Notes: generated by a model from the letters alone, not told the origin. A DNA stretch of 10,913 nucleotides from Anaerolinea sp. (GCA_013824385.1 PNNU01000075.1:1-10913), one strand, 5' to 3'. Counted from the first letter of the stretch, positions 1 to 6,256 are shown. Program-made: numbers and translations.

Positions 1-609
1 AGACCTCCCCGGGCCATGGGCACCCTCGAAGAACGTCTGCGTTCACGCTTTGAATGGGGTCTCACCGCGGATATTCAATCTCCAGACCTCGAGACACGCA
101 TCGCCATCCTCGGCGAAAAAGCAGCCAAGTCGCGTCACAAGGTACCGCAAGAAATCCTTGAGCAGATTGCCAGGCAGTTCACTTCCAACATTCGTGAACT
201 GGAAGGTGCGCTCACCCGTGTGGTGGCTTATGCTGAACTGCGCGGCAAACCTCTGAGTGAAGACCTGGTCAATGTGGCACTAACAGATTTGATCCCGCAG
301 CGTAACAACTTTGAACCAGCCAGAGTGGTAGACGTAGTCGCTTCGGTCTTTGGCATCAGCACCGAGAAACTTCTCGGACGCGACCGCACCCGAGAAGCCG
401 CCTTGCCCCGGCAAGTGGTCATGTACCTGCTGCGTCAAGAAGCCAACGTTTCCCTTCCGCAAATTGGACAGGTTCTCGGCGGACGCGACCATACCACTGT
501 CATCTACGCCTGTGAAAAAGTGGCTGATCTGATTGAAAAAGACGAACTGTTGCGCCGCCAGATCGTTCAAATCCGCGAGCAGCTCAACGGTCAGCGCAGT
601 ATCTTTTAG
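1..609 (+). CDS. dnaA: Chromosomal replication initiator DnaA, C-terminal part (5' end outside window)
   Basis: DnaA is the AAA+ ATPase that binds DnaA boxes at the origin and opens DNA to start replication. The frame is open from base 1 (RPPRA before the first Met), so the gene begins upstream and that Met is internal. The 202-residue fragment starts at the end of the AAA+ domain. RLRSRFEWGL at residues 12-21 is box VII and contains the arginine finger (R16, matching E. coli R285). NIRELEGAL near residues 63-71 is the sensor II region. The C-terminal DNA-binding domain carries the signature GGRDHTTV at residues 160-167, whose RDHTT residues contact the DnaA box. The gene ends in TAG. It is not followed by dnaN; the next gene is an unrelated orphan. 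No DnaA-box cluster is seen downstream. Identity is secure; only the N-terminal half is missing. Confidence 0.97.
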   Translation, partial: RPPRAMGTLEERLRSRFEWGLTADIQSPDLETRIAILGEKAAKSRHKVPQEILEQIARQFTSNIRELEGALTRVVAYAELRGKPLSEDLVNVALTDLIPQRNNFEPARVVDVVASVFGISTEKLLGRDRTREAALPRQVVMYLLRQEANVSLPQIGQVLGGRDHTTVIYACEKVADLIEKDELLRRQIVQIREQLNGQRSIF

Positions 610-673
610 TTTCTTCGATACTAAATTATTTATTCTCAAGAAATGATGCGTATGCACATAAAAGGAAGACATC

Positions 674-1303
674 ATGACGCAAAAAGAATTCACTCCAGAC
701 CTAAGCACATTGCCAGATAACGATAAAGTTGTGATTCCTGATGAACTCAATATCAATTGGGTTGAGGATATTAAAGGCCGATCTGCTCTACATGTTCAAC
801 CCACCAAGAAAGAATTTTTTGTCGAGGATGAATGGATTATCAATTTTAATGGGATTGAGTTTGTGGATGGGGAAATCGAATTTGATGCCTTGGGAAAAAG
901 TAATCCACCTCAAAGTAACTTTCTGGGTGTCGCTTTTCATGTTCTAAGTGAATCAACCCACGATGCGGTTTATTTCCGTCCCTTTAATTTCAAGTCAGAT
1001 GATCCCGAAAGACAATCCCATGCAGTTCAATACATCTCGCATCCTGAATATCGATGGTTCAATTTACGCCAGGATAAACCAGGTGAGTACGAGAAACCAG
1101 TCAACTCTGCTCCCGACGGGGATCATTGGTTCCATGCCAGGATAGTTGTTAAGCAACCTAAAGTAAGTGTCTATGTCAATCACGAAATAGAACCCTGTCT
1201 TGATATAAATGAATTAGGATCTCGATTGGGTAACGGCATAGGATTGTGGTGCGGCCCTGGTCAGGGTGGGTATTTTGCAAATCTGAAAATCACCCGGTTT
1301 TGA
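674..1303 (+). CDS. Soluble concanavalin-A-like (LamG / DUF1080-like) domain protein, function unknown
   Basis: A 209-residue protein of unknown function. It has no signal peptide or membrane segment, so it is probably cytoplasmic. The start is well supported: AAAGGAAG at 661-668 lies five bases before the ATG. The body looks like one beta-sandwich domain of the concanavalin-A-like lectin/glucanase type, similar to DUF1080 (3-keto-disaccharide hydrolase-like) proteins. Features pointing there are an early strand with an F-x-G-x-I-E-F pattern near residues 53-71, then FLGVAFH, DAVYFRPFNF, a central HAVQYISHPEY segment, the WFHARIVV strand, and the terminal glycine-rich GLWCGPGQGGYFANLKI. Such domains bind or act on carbohydrates, but no catalytic residue can be assigned from sequence alone. 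It stands alone between dnaA and the RNA candidate upstream of rnj. Fold call moderate, function unknown. Confidence 0.85.
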   Translation: MTQKEFTPDLSTLPDNDKVVIPDELNINWVEDIKGRSALHVQPTKKEFFVEDEWIINFNGIEFVDGEIEFDALGKSNPPQSNFLGVAFHVLSESTHDAVYFRPFNFKSDDPERQSHAVQYISHPEYRWFNLRQDKPGEYEKPVNSAPDGDHWFHARIVVKQPKVSVYVNHEIEPCLDINELGSRLGNGIGLWCGPGQGGYFANLKITRF

Positions 1304-1363
1304 AAATCAACTTGACATCAGAATTATTATCAATTTCCTTTAATTAATTCCCCAATAATAGAG

Positions 1364-1369
1364 TATAAT
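1364..1369 (+). promoter_or_regulatory. Candidate -10 element (TATAAT) for the structured RNA or rnj leader
   Basis: A perfect TATAAT. A start about seven bases downstream would fall near 1376. No good -35 lies 16-18 bases upstream; the sequence there is AT-rich (TAATTA-like). The consensus TTGACA at 1312-1317 is 46 bases away and too far to pair with it. Confidence is limited because this is a single hexamer in AT-rich DNA, but the terminator 130 bases downstream makes a real transcription unit plausible. Confidence 0.4.
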
Positions 1370-1375
1370 TGTCAG

Positions 1376-1530
1376 ATATTACTTGTTGGATCACAGGGTA
1401 TGTGAATTATTTTGATGAGACAATTAGTTTGGTCAGCAGTAGATGGATTTTCCCTTAGTTTTAAGGGGCAGTGTTACAAAAAACATTGAACATTCAACGA
1501 TCCCTGGCCTGTATATTGCCAGGGATTTTT
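1376..1530 (+). ncRNA. Candidate structured small RNA upstream of rnj (about 155 nt)
   Basis: No coding frame is visible here, yet the stretch has a promoter-like hexamer just upstream and an intrinsic terminator at its end. Hand folding gives a nine-pair helix (two G-U) between TTGTTGGAT (1383-1391) and ATTCAACGA (1492-1500), which closes the whole stretch directly beside the terminator hairpin. Inside it is a strong hairpin, TCCCTTA-GTTT-TAAGGGG (1451-1468), and a weaker one, TCACA-GGGTA-TGTGA (1391-1405), which competes for one closing base. A closed helix enclosing an open region and an apical hairpin is loosely 6S-like, but I recognise no 6S, SRP, tmRNA or RNase P signature. It could instead be an attenuator or leader controlling rnj. 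Boundaries are inferred. Confidence 0.35.
1501..1530 (+). terminator. Intrinsic terminator upstream of rnj
   Basis: TCCCTGGC (1501-1508) pairs perfectly with GCCAGGGA (1518-1525) around a nine-base loop and is followed directly by TTTTT (1526-1530). It lies about 200 bases after the stop of the preceding gene and about 95 bases before rnj. It may end that gene's transcript or a separate small RNA, or act as an attenuator for rnj. Confidence 0.75.
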
Positions 1531-1623
1531 CTAAAAATACGCACTTAATGCTGCCGCAGGCAGTTTAGTATATTGCACTGAAGTTCTTCATTTTGGGGAA
1601 CAAGAAAGGTTTATAAGTTTAAT
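1531..1623 (+). promoter_or_regulatory. rnj upstream region with small hairpin and ribosome-binding site
   Basis: This stretch must hold the rnj ribosome-binding site and probably its promoter if the terminator just before it works. A short hairpin CTGCC-GCA-GGCAG lies at 1551-1563, followed by an AT-rich TATATT (1569-1574) with no convincing -35. AGAAAGG at 1603-1609 is the likely Shine-Dalgarno sequence, although its 14-base spacing to the ATG is long. I see no recognisable riboswitch. Confidence 0.3.
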
Positions 1624-3291
1624 ATGAAACAAAAAAATACAACACCGAGCACCCAATCAGGCGTGCTCAAAATCATCCCATTGGGCGGCCTCGGGGAAGT
1701 CGGCGCCAATATGATGGTTTATGAATATGATGGCCAAATCTTATTGGTAGACACCGGATTAATGTTCCCTGAAAACGATATGCTGGGCATTGATTACATC
1801 ATCCCGGATATGACCTATTTACTCTCTCGCCGCAACAAGGTAAGAGGTATTGTCATCACCCACGGTCATGAAGATCACACCGGCGCCATTCATCACGTGC
1901 TTGAAGAAATTCAGGCACCCATTTATGCCACCCCATTAACCCGAGGATTGCTTGAAGTCAAACTGGCAAAAAACGGTCTGGCCTCAAAAGCAAAGATCGA
2001 AACCATTCACGCTGGTGACACTCGCAAAATTGGTCCCTTCAAGGTGGATTTCTTCCACGTTTGCCATTCAATACCGGATGCTGTCGGTCTGGGCATTGAT
2101 ACCCCTGCAGGATTGATCGTGCATACAGGCGACTACAAATTCGACCACACCCCCGTGGATAACTGGCCGACCGATTACGCCAAGCTGGCTGAATTTCAAC
2201 GCCGCGGTGTTATGGCCTTGCTCGCCGATTCGACCAACGCAGAACGTCCAGGTTGGACCCCTTCTGAACGAGTCATTGACGACGGTTTTGATAAGGTTTT
2301 TCGCGAAGCTAAAGGCAGGGTCGTGATCGCCAGTTTTGCTTCATTAATCTCACGTATGCAGCAAGTTGCTAACGCTGCTGCTCATCACGGCCGCAAGATG
2401 GCGTTTGCCGGAACCAGCATGGTAGACAATGCCAAAATTGCTATAAAACTCAATTACCTTAAACCCAAAGATAATTTAATCATCAGTCTTGATGAAGCTT
2501 TAAAAATGCCTGACAAGAACGTGGTAATTATGTGCACAGGTTCACAAGGTGAGCCTACTTCCATTCTTGGGCGTCTTTCCATGGGCAACCATCGCACTTT
2601 TGACGTCAAAGAAGGCGATACTATCGTACTTTCAGCCCACCCCATCCCCGGCAACGAGGAGAGTGTTTCACACACGATTAACCGCCTGCTGGAACGCGGT
2701 GCAAATGTGATTTATGATTCCATTGCACCGGTACACGTTTCAGGTCACGCCAGCCAGGAAGAAATGAAACTGATGATGCATTTGACTCAGCCAGATTTCT
2801 TCATCCCCATCCACGGCGAACTGCGCCAGTTGAAGCAGCACGCCAAGCTGGCTCACCAACTAGGAATTCCAGAAGAGAACATTGCTGTCATTCTCAACGG
2901 ACAAAGTGTAGAATTTAAAGATGGAAAAATGCGTAAAGGTGAACGGGTTCCTGCTTCATACGTTTACGTAGACGGCTCTGGTGTCGGTGACGTCGGCAAA
3001 GATGTCATGAAAGATCGTGAGACCCTGGCCCAGGAAGGTGTCATGGTAGTCAATATCGTCATGGATAAACTGACTAATAAACCCATGAAGATGCCTGAGA
3101 TCATCAGCCGCGGATTCATCACACTGGACGACGCAGGCGACATCTTTAACGGCTTGCGCGCCAAAGTATTTGACACCGCCGCCAAGGCCAATGGCAACAT
3201 CCAAAAAGATGTGGAGCAAGCTGTGGGTAACTACCTTTATAGCGAAACCCACCGCCGCCCGATGGTGTTTGTAAATATCGTTAAAAATTAA
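1624..3291 (+). CDS. rnj: Ribonuclease J (metallo-beta-lactamase/beta-CASP exo- and endoribonuclease)
   Basis: RNase J is a zinc-dependent cytoplasmic ribonuclease with 5'-3' exonuclease and endonuclease activity. It matures and degrades RNA in bacteria that lack or supplement RNase E. The protein has 555 residues, the usual length for the family. The N-terminal beta-lactamase fold starts with IIPLGGLGEVGANM (residues 17-30). Metal ligands are visible in HGHEDH (H80, H82, D84, H85), in HVCHSIPD (H148) and in HTGDYKFD (D170). The inserted beta-CASP domain includes CTGSQGEP (304-311). After it come HVSGHAS (371-377) and PIHGEL (395-400, H397), and then the C-terminal domain, which ends in the typical HRRPMVFVNIVKN. 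About 14 residues precede the conserved core. Family members regulate their own mRNA in some species, which makes the structured DNA upstream worth noting. Confidence 0.97.
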   Translation: MKQKNTTPSTQSGVLKIIPLGGLGEVGANMMVYEYDGQILLVDTGLMFPENDMLGIDYIIPDMTYLLSRRNKVRGIVITHGHEDHTGAIHHVLEEIQAPIYATPLTRGLLEVKLAKNGLASKAKIETIHAGDTRKIGPFKVDFFHVCHSIPDAVGLGIDTPAGLIVHTGDYKFDHTPVDNWPTDYAKLAEFQRRGVMALLADSTNAERPGWTPSERVIDDGFDKVFREAKGRVVIASFASLISRMQQVANAAAHHGRKMAFAGTSMVDNAKIAIKLNYLKPKDNLIISLDEALKMPDKNVVIMCTGSQGEPTSILGRLSMGNHRTFDVKEGDTIVLSAHPIPGNEESVSHTINRLLERGANVIYDSIAPVHVSGHASQEEMKLMMHLTQPDFFIPIHGELRQLKQHAKLAHQLGIPEENIAVILNGQSVEFKDGKMRKGERVPASYVYVDGSGVGDVGKDVMKDRETLAQEGVMVVNIVMDKLTNKPMKMPEIISRGFITLDDAGDIFNGLRAKVFDTAAKANGNIQKDVEQAVGNYLYSETHRRPMVFVNIVKN

Positions 3292-3319
3292 TAACCTGTT
3301 ATCTTTTTAAAAATCAACC

Positions 3320-3354
3320 CAACCTTGACAAGGTTTGAAACCTTGTCAAGGTTG
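3320..3354. repeat. Long perfect palindrome between convergent rnj and mutY; likely bidirectional terminator or REP-like element
   Basis: AACCTTGACAAGGTTT (3321-3336) is mirrored perfectly by AAACCTTGTCAAGGTT (3338-3353) around one G, and C3320-G3354 adds a seventeenth pair. Each arm is itself a near-palindrome (AACCTTG-N-CAAGGTT), so the element is two 15-base dyads separated by TGA. It lies between genes converging on it. On the minus strand the hairpin is followed by GGGTTGATTTTTAAAAAG, giving a T-run suited to ending mutY transcription. On the plus strand the tail (GCCTTAATT) is poor. The doubled-dyad design resembles dispersed intergenic palindromic repeats, but only one copy is in this window. 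Confidence 0.75.
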
Positions 3355-3361
3355 CCTTAAT

Positions 3362-4420
3362 TCAGACTTGCAAATCATTCGAAATAGACCTGTCGATCTT
3401 CCCCATGGGATAATCGCCCAGCTCTTCAATTTTGACCCAGCGCAGTTCACTGGCCTCAAGTGCTGTGGGTTGCTCATTTTGCAATTCGGCGAACCAGGCT
3501 TGCAAGGTCACTTTGAAGTGGGTATATGCGTGATGGTAAATGCCGAACTTTTCAGTGGCGATTACTTCTGTGCCCAGTTCTTCACGGATCTCCCTGACCA
3601 GTGCCGCAGAGTGGCTTTCACCAGCTTCCAGCTTTCCTCCGGGGAACTCCCACAACCCACCCAGCAGCCCTTTTGAAGGGCGCCTGGCAATTAACACCAA
3701 CCCGTTTTGACGGATGATCGCCGCGACCACTTCAATACGCGGTACTGGCGGCTTTTCACGCATCACCGGAAATTGACCCTGCCGTTGGTTGTTAAAACTG
3801 GTGCAAATAGTGTTGATCGGGCAGTTCGCGCAACCAGGCGATTTTGGCGTACAGATGGTCGCACCCAGATCCATTACTGCCTGGTTATAAGCAGAAGCTT
3901 GTCCTTTGGGCAGTAGTTCCGCTGCCAGCATCCATAATTTTTTCTCGCCATCAGGGGTATTCACTGCTTCAGAAAATTCAAATACGCGCGCCAGCACCCG
4001 CTTGACGTTGCCATCCAGCACAGCTTCATCCGCGCCAAAAGCGATTGAACTGATCGCCGCAGCAGTATATCTGCCAATTCCCGGCAGTTTGCATAATTCG
4101 TCCAAAGTGGACGGGAACTCGCCTTGATATTTTTCACACACCACACGCGCCGTTTTCAGCATGTTGCGTCCGCGCGAATAATAGCCCAACCCTTCCCAGG
4201 CATTCAGCACCGCGTGTTCGTCGGCTGCTGCCAACGCTTTCACGGTTGGGAATTGGTCCATCCAATTGTTGTAGTAAGGAATAACGGTATTGACCTGGGT
4301 TTGCTGCAGCATAATTTCAGACACCCAGATCGCGTAGGGGTCCGTTTTGCCGCGCCAGGGCATCGGGCGGGCATAGAGGGCATACCAACGAAGAAGCAGC
4401 CGGCTGAATTCAGCGTTCAT
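3362..4420 (-). CDS. mutY: A/G-specific adenine DNA glycosylase MutY with intact-looking C-terminal Nudix motif
   Basis: MutY removes adenine mispaired with 8-oxoguanine, preventing G:C to T:A mutations. The 352-residue protein has the usual architecture. The glycosylase domain shows catalytic E35 in SEIMLQQTQV, the helix-hairpin-helix LPGIGRYTAAA (112-122, with Y118) and catalytic D136 in LDGNVKRV. The iron-sulfur cluster ligands are C190, C197, C200 and C206 with the canonical 6-2-5 spacing. The C-terminal domain has the GLLGGLWEFPGG lead-in and a full Nudix box, G-x5-E-x7-RE-I-x-EE-x-G-T at residues 262-284. Many MutY proteins keep only the fold, so this one may retain hydrolase activity. 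It is last in a leftward operon, starting seven bases after the upstream stop. No Shine-Dalgarno is visible (TAATTCCCTC precedes the ATG), suggesting translational coupling. Confidence 0.96.
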   Translation of the reverse strand: MNAEFSRLLLRWYALYARPMPWRGKTDPYAIWVSEIMLQQTQVNTVIPYYNNWMDQFPTVKALAAADEHAVLNAWEGLGYYSRGRNMLKTARVVCEKYQGEFPSTLDELCKLPGIGRYTAAAISSIAFGADEAVLDGNVKRVLARVFEFSEAVNTPDGEKKLWMLAAELLPKGQASAYNQAVMDLGATICTPKSPGCANCPINTICTSFNNQRQGQFPVMREKPPVPRIEVVAAIIRQNGLVLIARRPSKGLLGGLWEFPGGKLEAGESHSAALVREIREELGTEVIATEKFGIYHHAYTHFKVTLQAWFAELQNEQPTALEASELRWVKIEELGDYPMGKIDRSISNDLQV

Positions 4421-4427
4421 GAGGGAA

Positions 4428-4742
4428 TTAGAGTTGGAAACCGGTTTTTGCGGGGATGATCTTTTGATCGTAATTTTGAACGTATTCCAACAGTTTTAAG
4501 TTCAGGTCCGTCCAGGCCTGTGAGCTGATCAACTGCCGCGCCCGGTTCAGGCTGGGGATAACCGCCCCCACCAGAATCTGGGGTTGATCGCCGTAGACCG
4601 TGGCCCACGCGTCAGACAACTCACAGCCAAGCCGCTGCACACCGGGAATGAAATCCCGAATCACGAACTCAAAATATTCCTGTTCGTGTTCGGGAATGAT
4701 ATCCCAGGTCATGAGGAGCTTAACCTGTTGTGCTTCTGCCAT
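4428..4742 (-). CDS. Small alpha-beta-barrel-like (ferredoxin-fold) protein, function unknown
   Basis: A 104-residue soluble protein with no signal peptide. The pattern is a beta strand (VKLLMTWDI, 7-15), an amphipathic helix with IIPEHEQEYFEFVIRDFI (15-32), a second strand region (DAWATVYGDQPQILVGAVI, 44-62), a second helix (NRARQLISSQAWTDLN, 66-81) and an aromatic tail. This suits the dimeric alpha+beta barrel group (ABM, EthD or NIPSNAP-like), whose members are often small enzymes or binding proteins, but no specific family is certain. Its ATG overlaps the previous gene's TAA by one base (TAATG), so translation is probably coupled to the metallo-beta-lactamase-fold protein. mutY follows seven bases downstream. 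Its role in this operon is unknown. Confidence 0.85.
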   Translation of the reverse strand: MAEAQQVKLLMTWDIIPEHEQEYFEFVIRDFIPGVQRLGCELSDAWATVYGDQPQILVGAVIPSLNRARQLISSQAWTDLNLKLLEYVQNYDQKIIPAKTGFQL

Positions 4743-5410
4743 TATGCGGCACCGTTCTTTTGGTAATCCAGCACCACCACCTTGGTTTCATCCGGTAGTG
4801 AACTGACACTTTGAATCTTCAGAGAAGGTACACTCTCCACATGACCCAGGCCCATTTCCTTCAGGAATTTCGCAAGCGGTTCCATGGTTTCTGTGGTTTC
4901 AATGGTTGCGTCCGTTTTGTAATGCATGGGGATGACGATGCTGGGTTCGAGCAAACTGATCACTTCGATGGCCTTGATCGCGTTTAAGCTGCCGCCAGCA
5001 CCCACCGGCACCAGCGCCACATGGATCGGGCCGAAATCTTCCACTTCGGTCTGTGTGGGAACACGGTTTAGATCGCCAAGGTGCAGCACGTTGATGCCGT
5101 TGTAATCAAATAGGAAGAGGGTATTACGCGGTTCATTGGCTGTCTTCTTGGTGTGTCCGTTTGAATAGATGCCAGTGATAAAAACACTGCCAATTTCAAA
5201 CTCACCAGGTCCGTCAATCAAATGGGGGTCACCCTTTACCGCAGAAAGGTTATTGTGCCCGGGTGTGTTGTGACTGATGGTGACGATATCCGCTTTAAGT
5301 TTCAACGGTTCATACCCCACCTGTTTATGATCATAGGGGTCTGTCACTACAGTAGCCAGCCCGCGCTCTGTCAATCTGAAGCAAGAATGTCCATACCACG
5401 TAATTTCCAT
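4742..5410 (-). CDS. Metallo-beta-lactamase-fold protein, UlaG/UPF0173-like, with altered metal motif
   Basis: A 222-residue cytoplasmic protein of the metallo-beta-lactamase superfamily (Lactamase_B_3, UlaG-like). Family marks are MEITWYGHSCFRL at the N-terminus (H8), TDPY (23-26), HLGDLN (H110, D113) and IPMHYKT (H163). The usual HxHxDH metal motif is H47-N-T-P-G-H52, with Thr and Gly where the second His and the Asp are expected. Metal binding may therefore be reduced, and hydrolase activity cannot be assumed. The start is firm: GGAGG at 5415-5419 lies four bases before the ATG. It is the first gene of a three-gene leftward operon with the small barrel-like protein (TAATG overlap) and mutY. 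UlaG homologues are lactonases or phosphodiesterases; the substrate here is unknown. Confidence 0.9.
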   Translation of the reverse strand: MEITWYGHSCFRLTERGLATVVTDPYDHKQVGYEPLKLKADIVTISHNTPGHNNLSAVKGDPHLIDGPGEFEIGSVFITGIYSNGHTKKTANEPRNTLFLFDYNGINVLHLGDLNRVPTQTEVEDFGPIHVALVPVGAGGSLNAIKAIEVISLLEPSIVIPMHYKTDATIETTETMEPLAKFLKEMGLGHVESVPSLKIQSVSSLPDETKVVVLDYQKNGAA

Positions 5411-5433
5411 GCAACCTCCGTTATTCTGGTTAG

Positions 5434-5439
5434 ATTATA
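5434..5439 (-). promoter_or_regulatory. Candidate -10 element for the metallo-beta-lactamase/mutY operon
   Basis: On the minus strand this reads TATAAT, placing a start near 5427, about 17 bases before the first start codon. No good -35 is found at 16-18 bases (GCCGAG-like sequence). Position and perfect hexamer support it; the missing -35 weakens it. Confidence 0.4.
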
Positions 5440-5481
5440 CCTTAAACAGCTTGCAGCTCGGCGGATGCCGGGTGTTTTTCA

Positions 5482-5504
5482 ATCAAAAAGACTGCGTTTT
5501 TGAT
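5482..5504. terminator. AT-rich inverted repeat in the gap between kinase gene and MBL operon
   Basis: ATCAAAAA (5482-5489) pairs with TTTTTGAT (5497-5504) around the loop GACTGCG. The stem is eight pairs, mostly A-T, and the T-run is inside the stem rather than after it. It could act as a weak terminator in either direction for the AT-rich gene to the right. The rest of 5411-5610 shows no gene. Confidence 0.3.
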
Positions 5505-5589
5505 CATATATTTTTCTTAGCGGAAAGTGATGGACAATCTACAATTTTCTTTTGGGAAAAACAGAAATTTCTTTGCGGTTTGATTTGGC

Positions 5590-5607
5590 AAAAATGTTCA
5601 CATTTTT
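5590..5607 (-). terminator. Weak hairpin just after the kinase-like gene
   Basis: AAAAATG (5590-5596) pairs with CATTTTT (5601-5607) around TTCA, starting three bases beyond the stop codon of the leftward gene. The stem has only one G-C pair and no long T-run follows, so it is a weak terminator candidate at best. Confidence 0.3.
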
Positions 5608-5610
5608 AGG

Positions 5611-6162
5611 TTATAGATTGAAGTATTGTTTAATCTGATGTGCGGTTGCTTCAGCAGTAAGATTTGAATTGTCTATCTTTATGTAATTATCGAAAGTAAT
5701 CTCACCATCATTACTTACACATCGATAAGTATTATCTGTGTTAATTAATCTTTGATTGGATATCTCAATATTACGCTTTGAAATCTTGTGAGATAAGCGG
5801 TTTTCAGTAGTATTTCTTTGAAGTCTCACTACTTGCGGAGCAACAAGTTCAACATAATAGAATTCAGTATTATACGGAGCAAATATTTGCTTCACATGTT
5901 CTATGAAATCCCAATCGGATTTTTGATCGAAAGCCCAAATATAAGTAAATATCATTCCATAGTTTTCAGAGGCTGCAAATTCTTCAAAAACAACTTCTCT
6001 CAATCGAGAAATCGCTTTGTCATTGAATTTTCCGAAAATTTCAAGTACGGGTTCAATAGTCATGTGATTATGAAACAATCTTAAATTGGTCAATTTCATC
6101 AACTCTTGACCAACCGTCATTTTACCTACAGCAGCATCACCAATTAAAAAGATTAATTTCAT
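5611..6162 (-). CDS. P-loop kinase-like NTPase (shikimate/adenylate kinase-like fold), AT-rich
   Basis: A 183-residue soluble protein. Residues 1-18 hold a beta strand and a Walker A loop, GDAAVGKMT (8-16), in which M15 replaces the usual Ser/Thr next to the lysine and Thr follows. Next comes LFHNHMTIEPV (29-39), a pattern seen in small AAA/kinase-like proteins. A lid-like segment with several basic residues (R113, R116, R122, K126, K129, R130) suits phosphate transfer. The acceptor is unknown. A strong site, CGGAGGGAGAG, precedes the ATG (GGAGG core at 6172-6176). The gene is visibly richer in A+T than its neighbours: a hand count of 5641-5700 gives 19 G+C of 60. This suggests recent acquisition. 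It stands alone, downstream of the two serine tRNAs on the same strand but behind their terminator. Confidence 0.85.
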   Translation of the reverse strand: MKLIFLIGDAAVGKMTVGQELMKLTNLRLFHNHMTIEPVLEIFGKFNDKAISRLREVVFEEFAASENYGMIFTYIWAFDQKSDWDFIEHVKQIFAPYNTEFYYVELVAPQVVRLQRNTTENRLSHKISKRNIEISNQRLINTDNTYRCVSNDGEITFDNYIKIDNSNLTAEATAHQIKQYFNL

Positions 6163-6220
6163 TTTTCTCTCCCTCCGATTGGATAAAGCTGTGTATTCAT
6201 TTTACATTAGTCATTAAAAC

Positions 6221-6256
6221 AAAAGTCACATAAATATATCAATTCATGTGACTTTT
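6221..6256 (-). terminator. Intrinsic terminator of the tRNA-Ser operon
   Basis: AAAAGTCACAT (6221-6231) and ATGTGACTTTT (6246-6256) pair over eleven bases around a 14-base AT-rich loop. Read on the minus strand, the hairpin follows the tRNA 3' end by three bases and continues into TTTTGTTTT, a good termination signal. It separates the tRNAs from the kinase-like gene. A plus-strand T-run also exists, but no plus-strand gene needs it. Confidence 0.75.

Noticed and set aside
280..756. Open frame of 158 codons on the minus strand opposite dnaA
   Set aside because: It overlaps a secure dnaA reading frame and the start of the next gene, has no recognisable domain, and no ribosome site was apparent. 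It is a shadow frame.
1312..1317. Consensus -35 box TTGACA
   Set aside because: No -10 lies 16-18 bases downstream; the nearest good TATAAT is 46 bases away, so the two cannot form one promoter.
1376..1530. Assignment of the RNA candidate as 6S, SRP or tmRNA
   Set aside because: None of the recognisable signature bases of these RNAs are present. GGTCAGCAG at 1431-1439 recalls part of the SRP RNA loop, but the rest of that motif is missing.
1570..1580. ATATTGCACTG shared with 9998-10008
   Set aside because: An 11-base match between two places is expected by chance in a window of this size, and the contexts differ.
4124..4459. Plus-strand open frame of 111 codons opposite mutY
   Set aside because: mutY is confirmed by its catalytic and iron-sulfur motifs; the opposite frame has no domain-like features.
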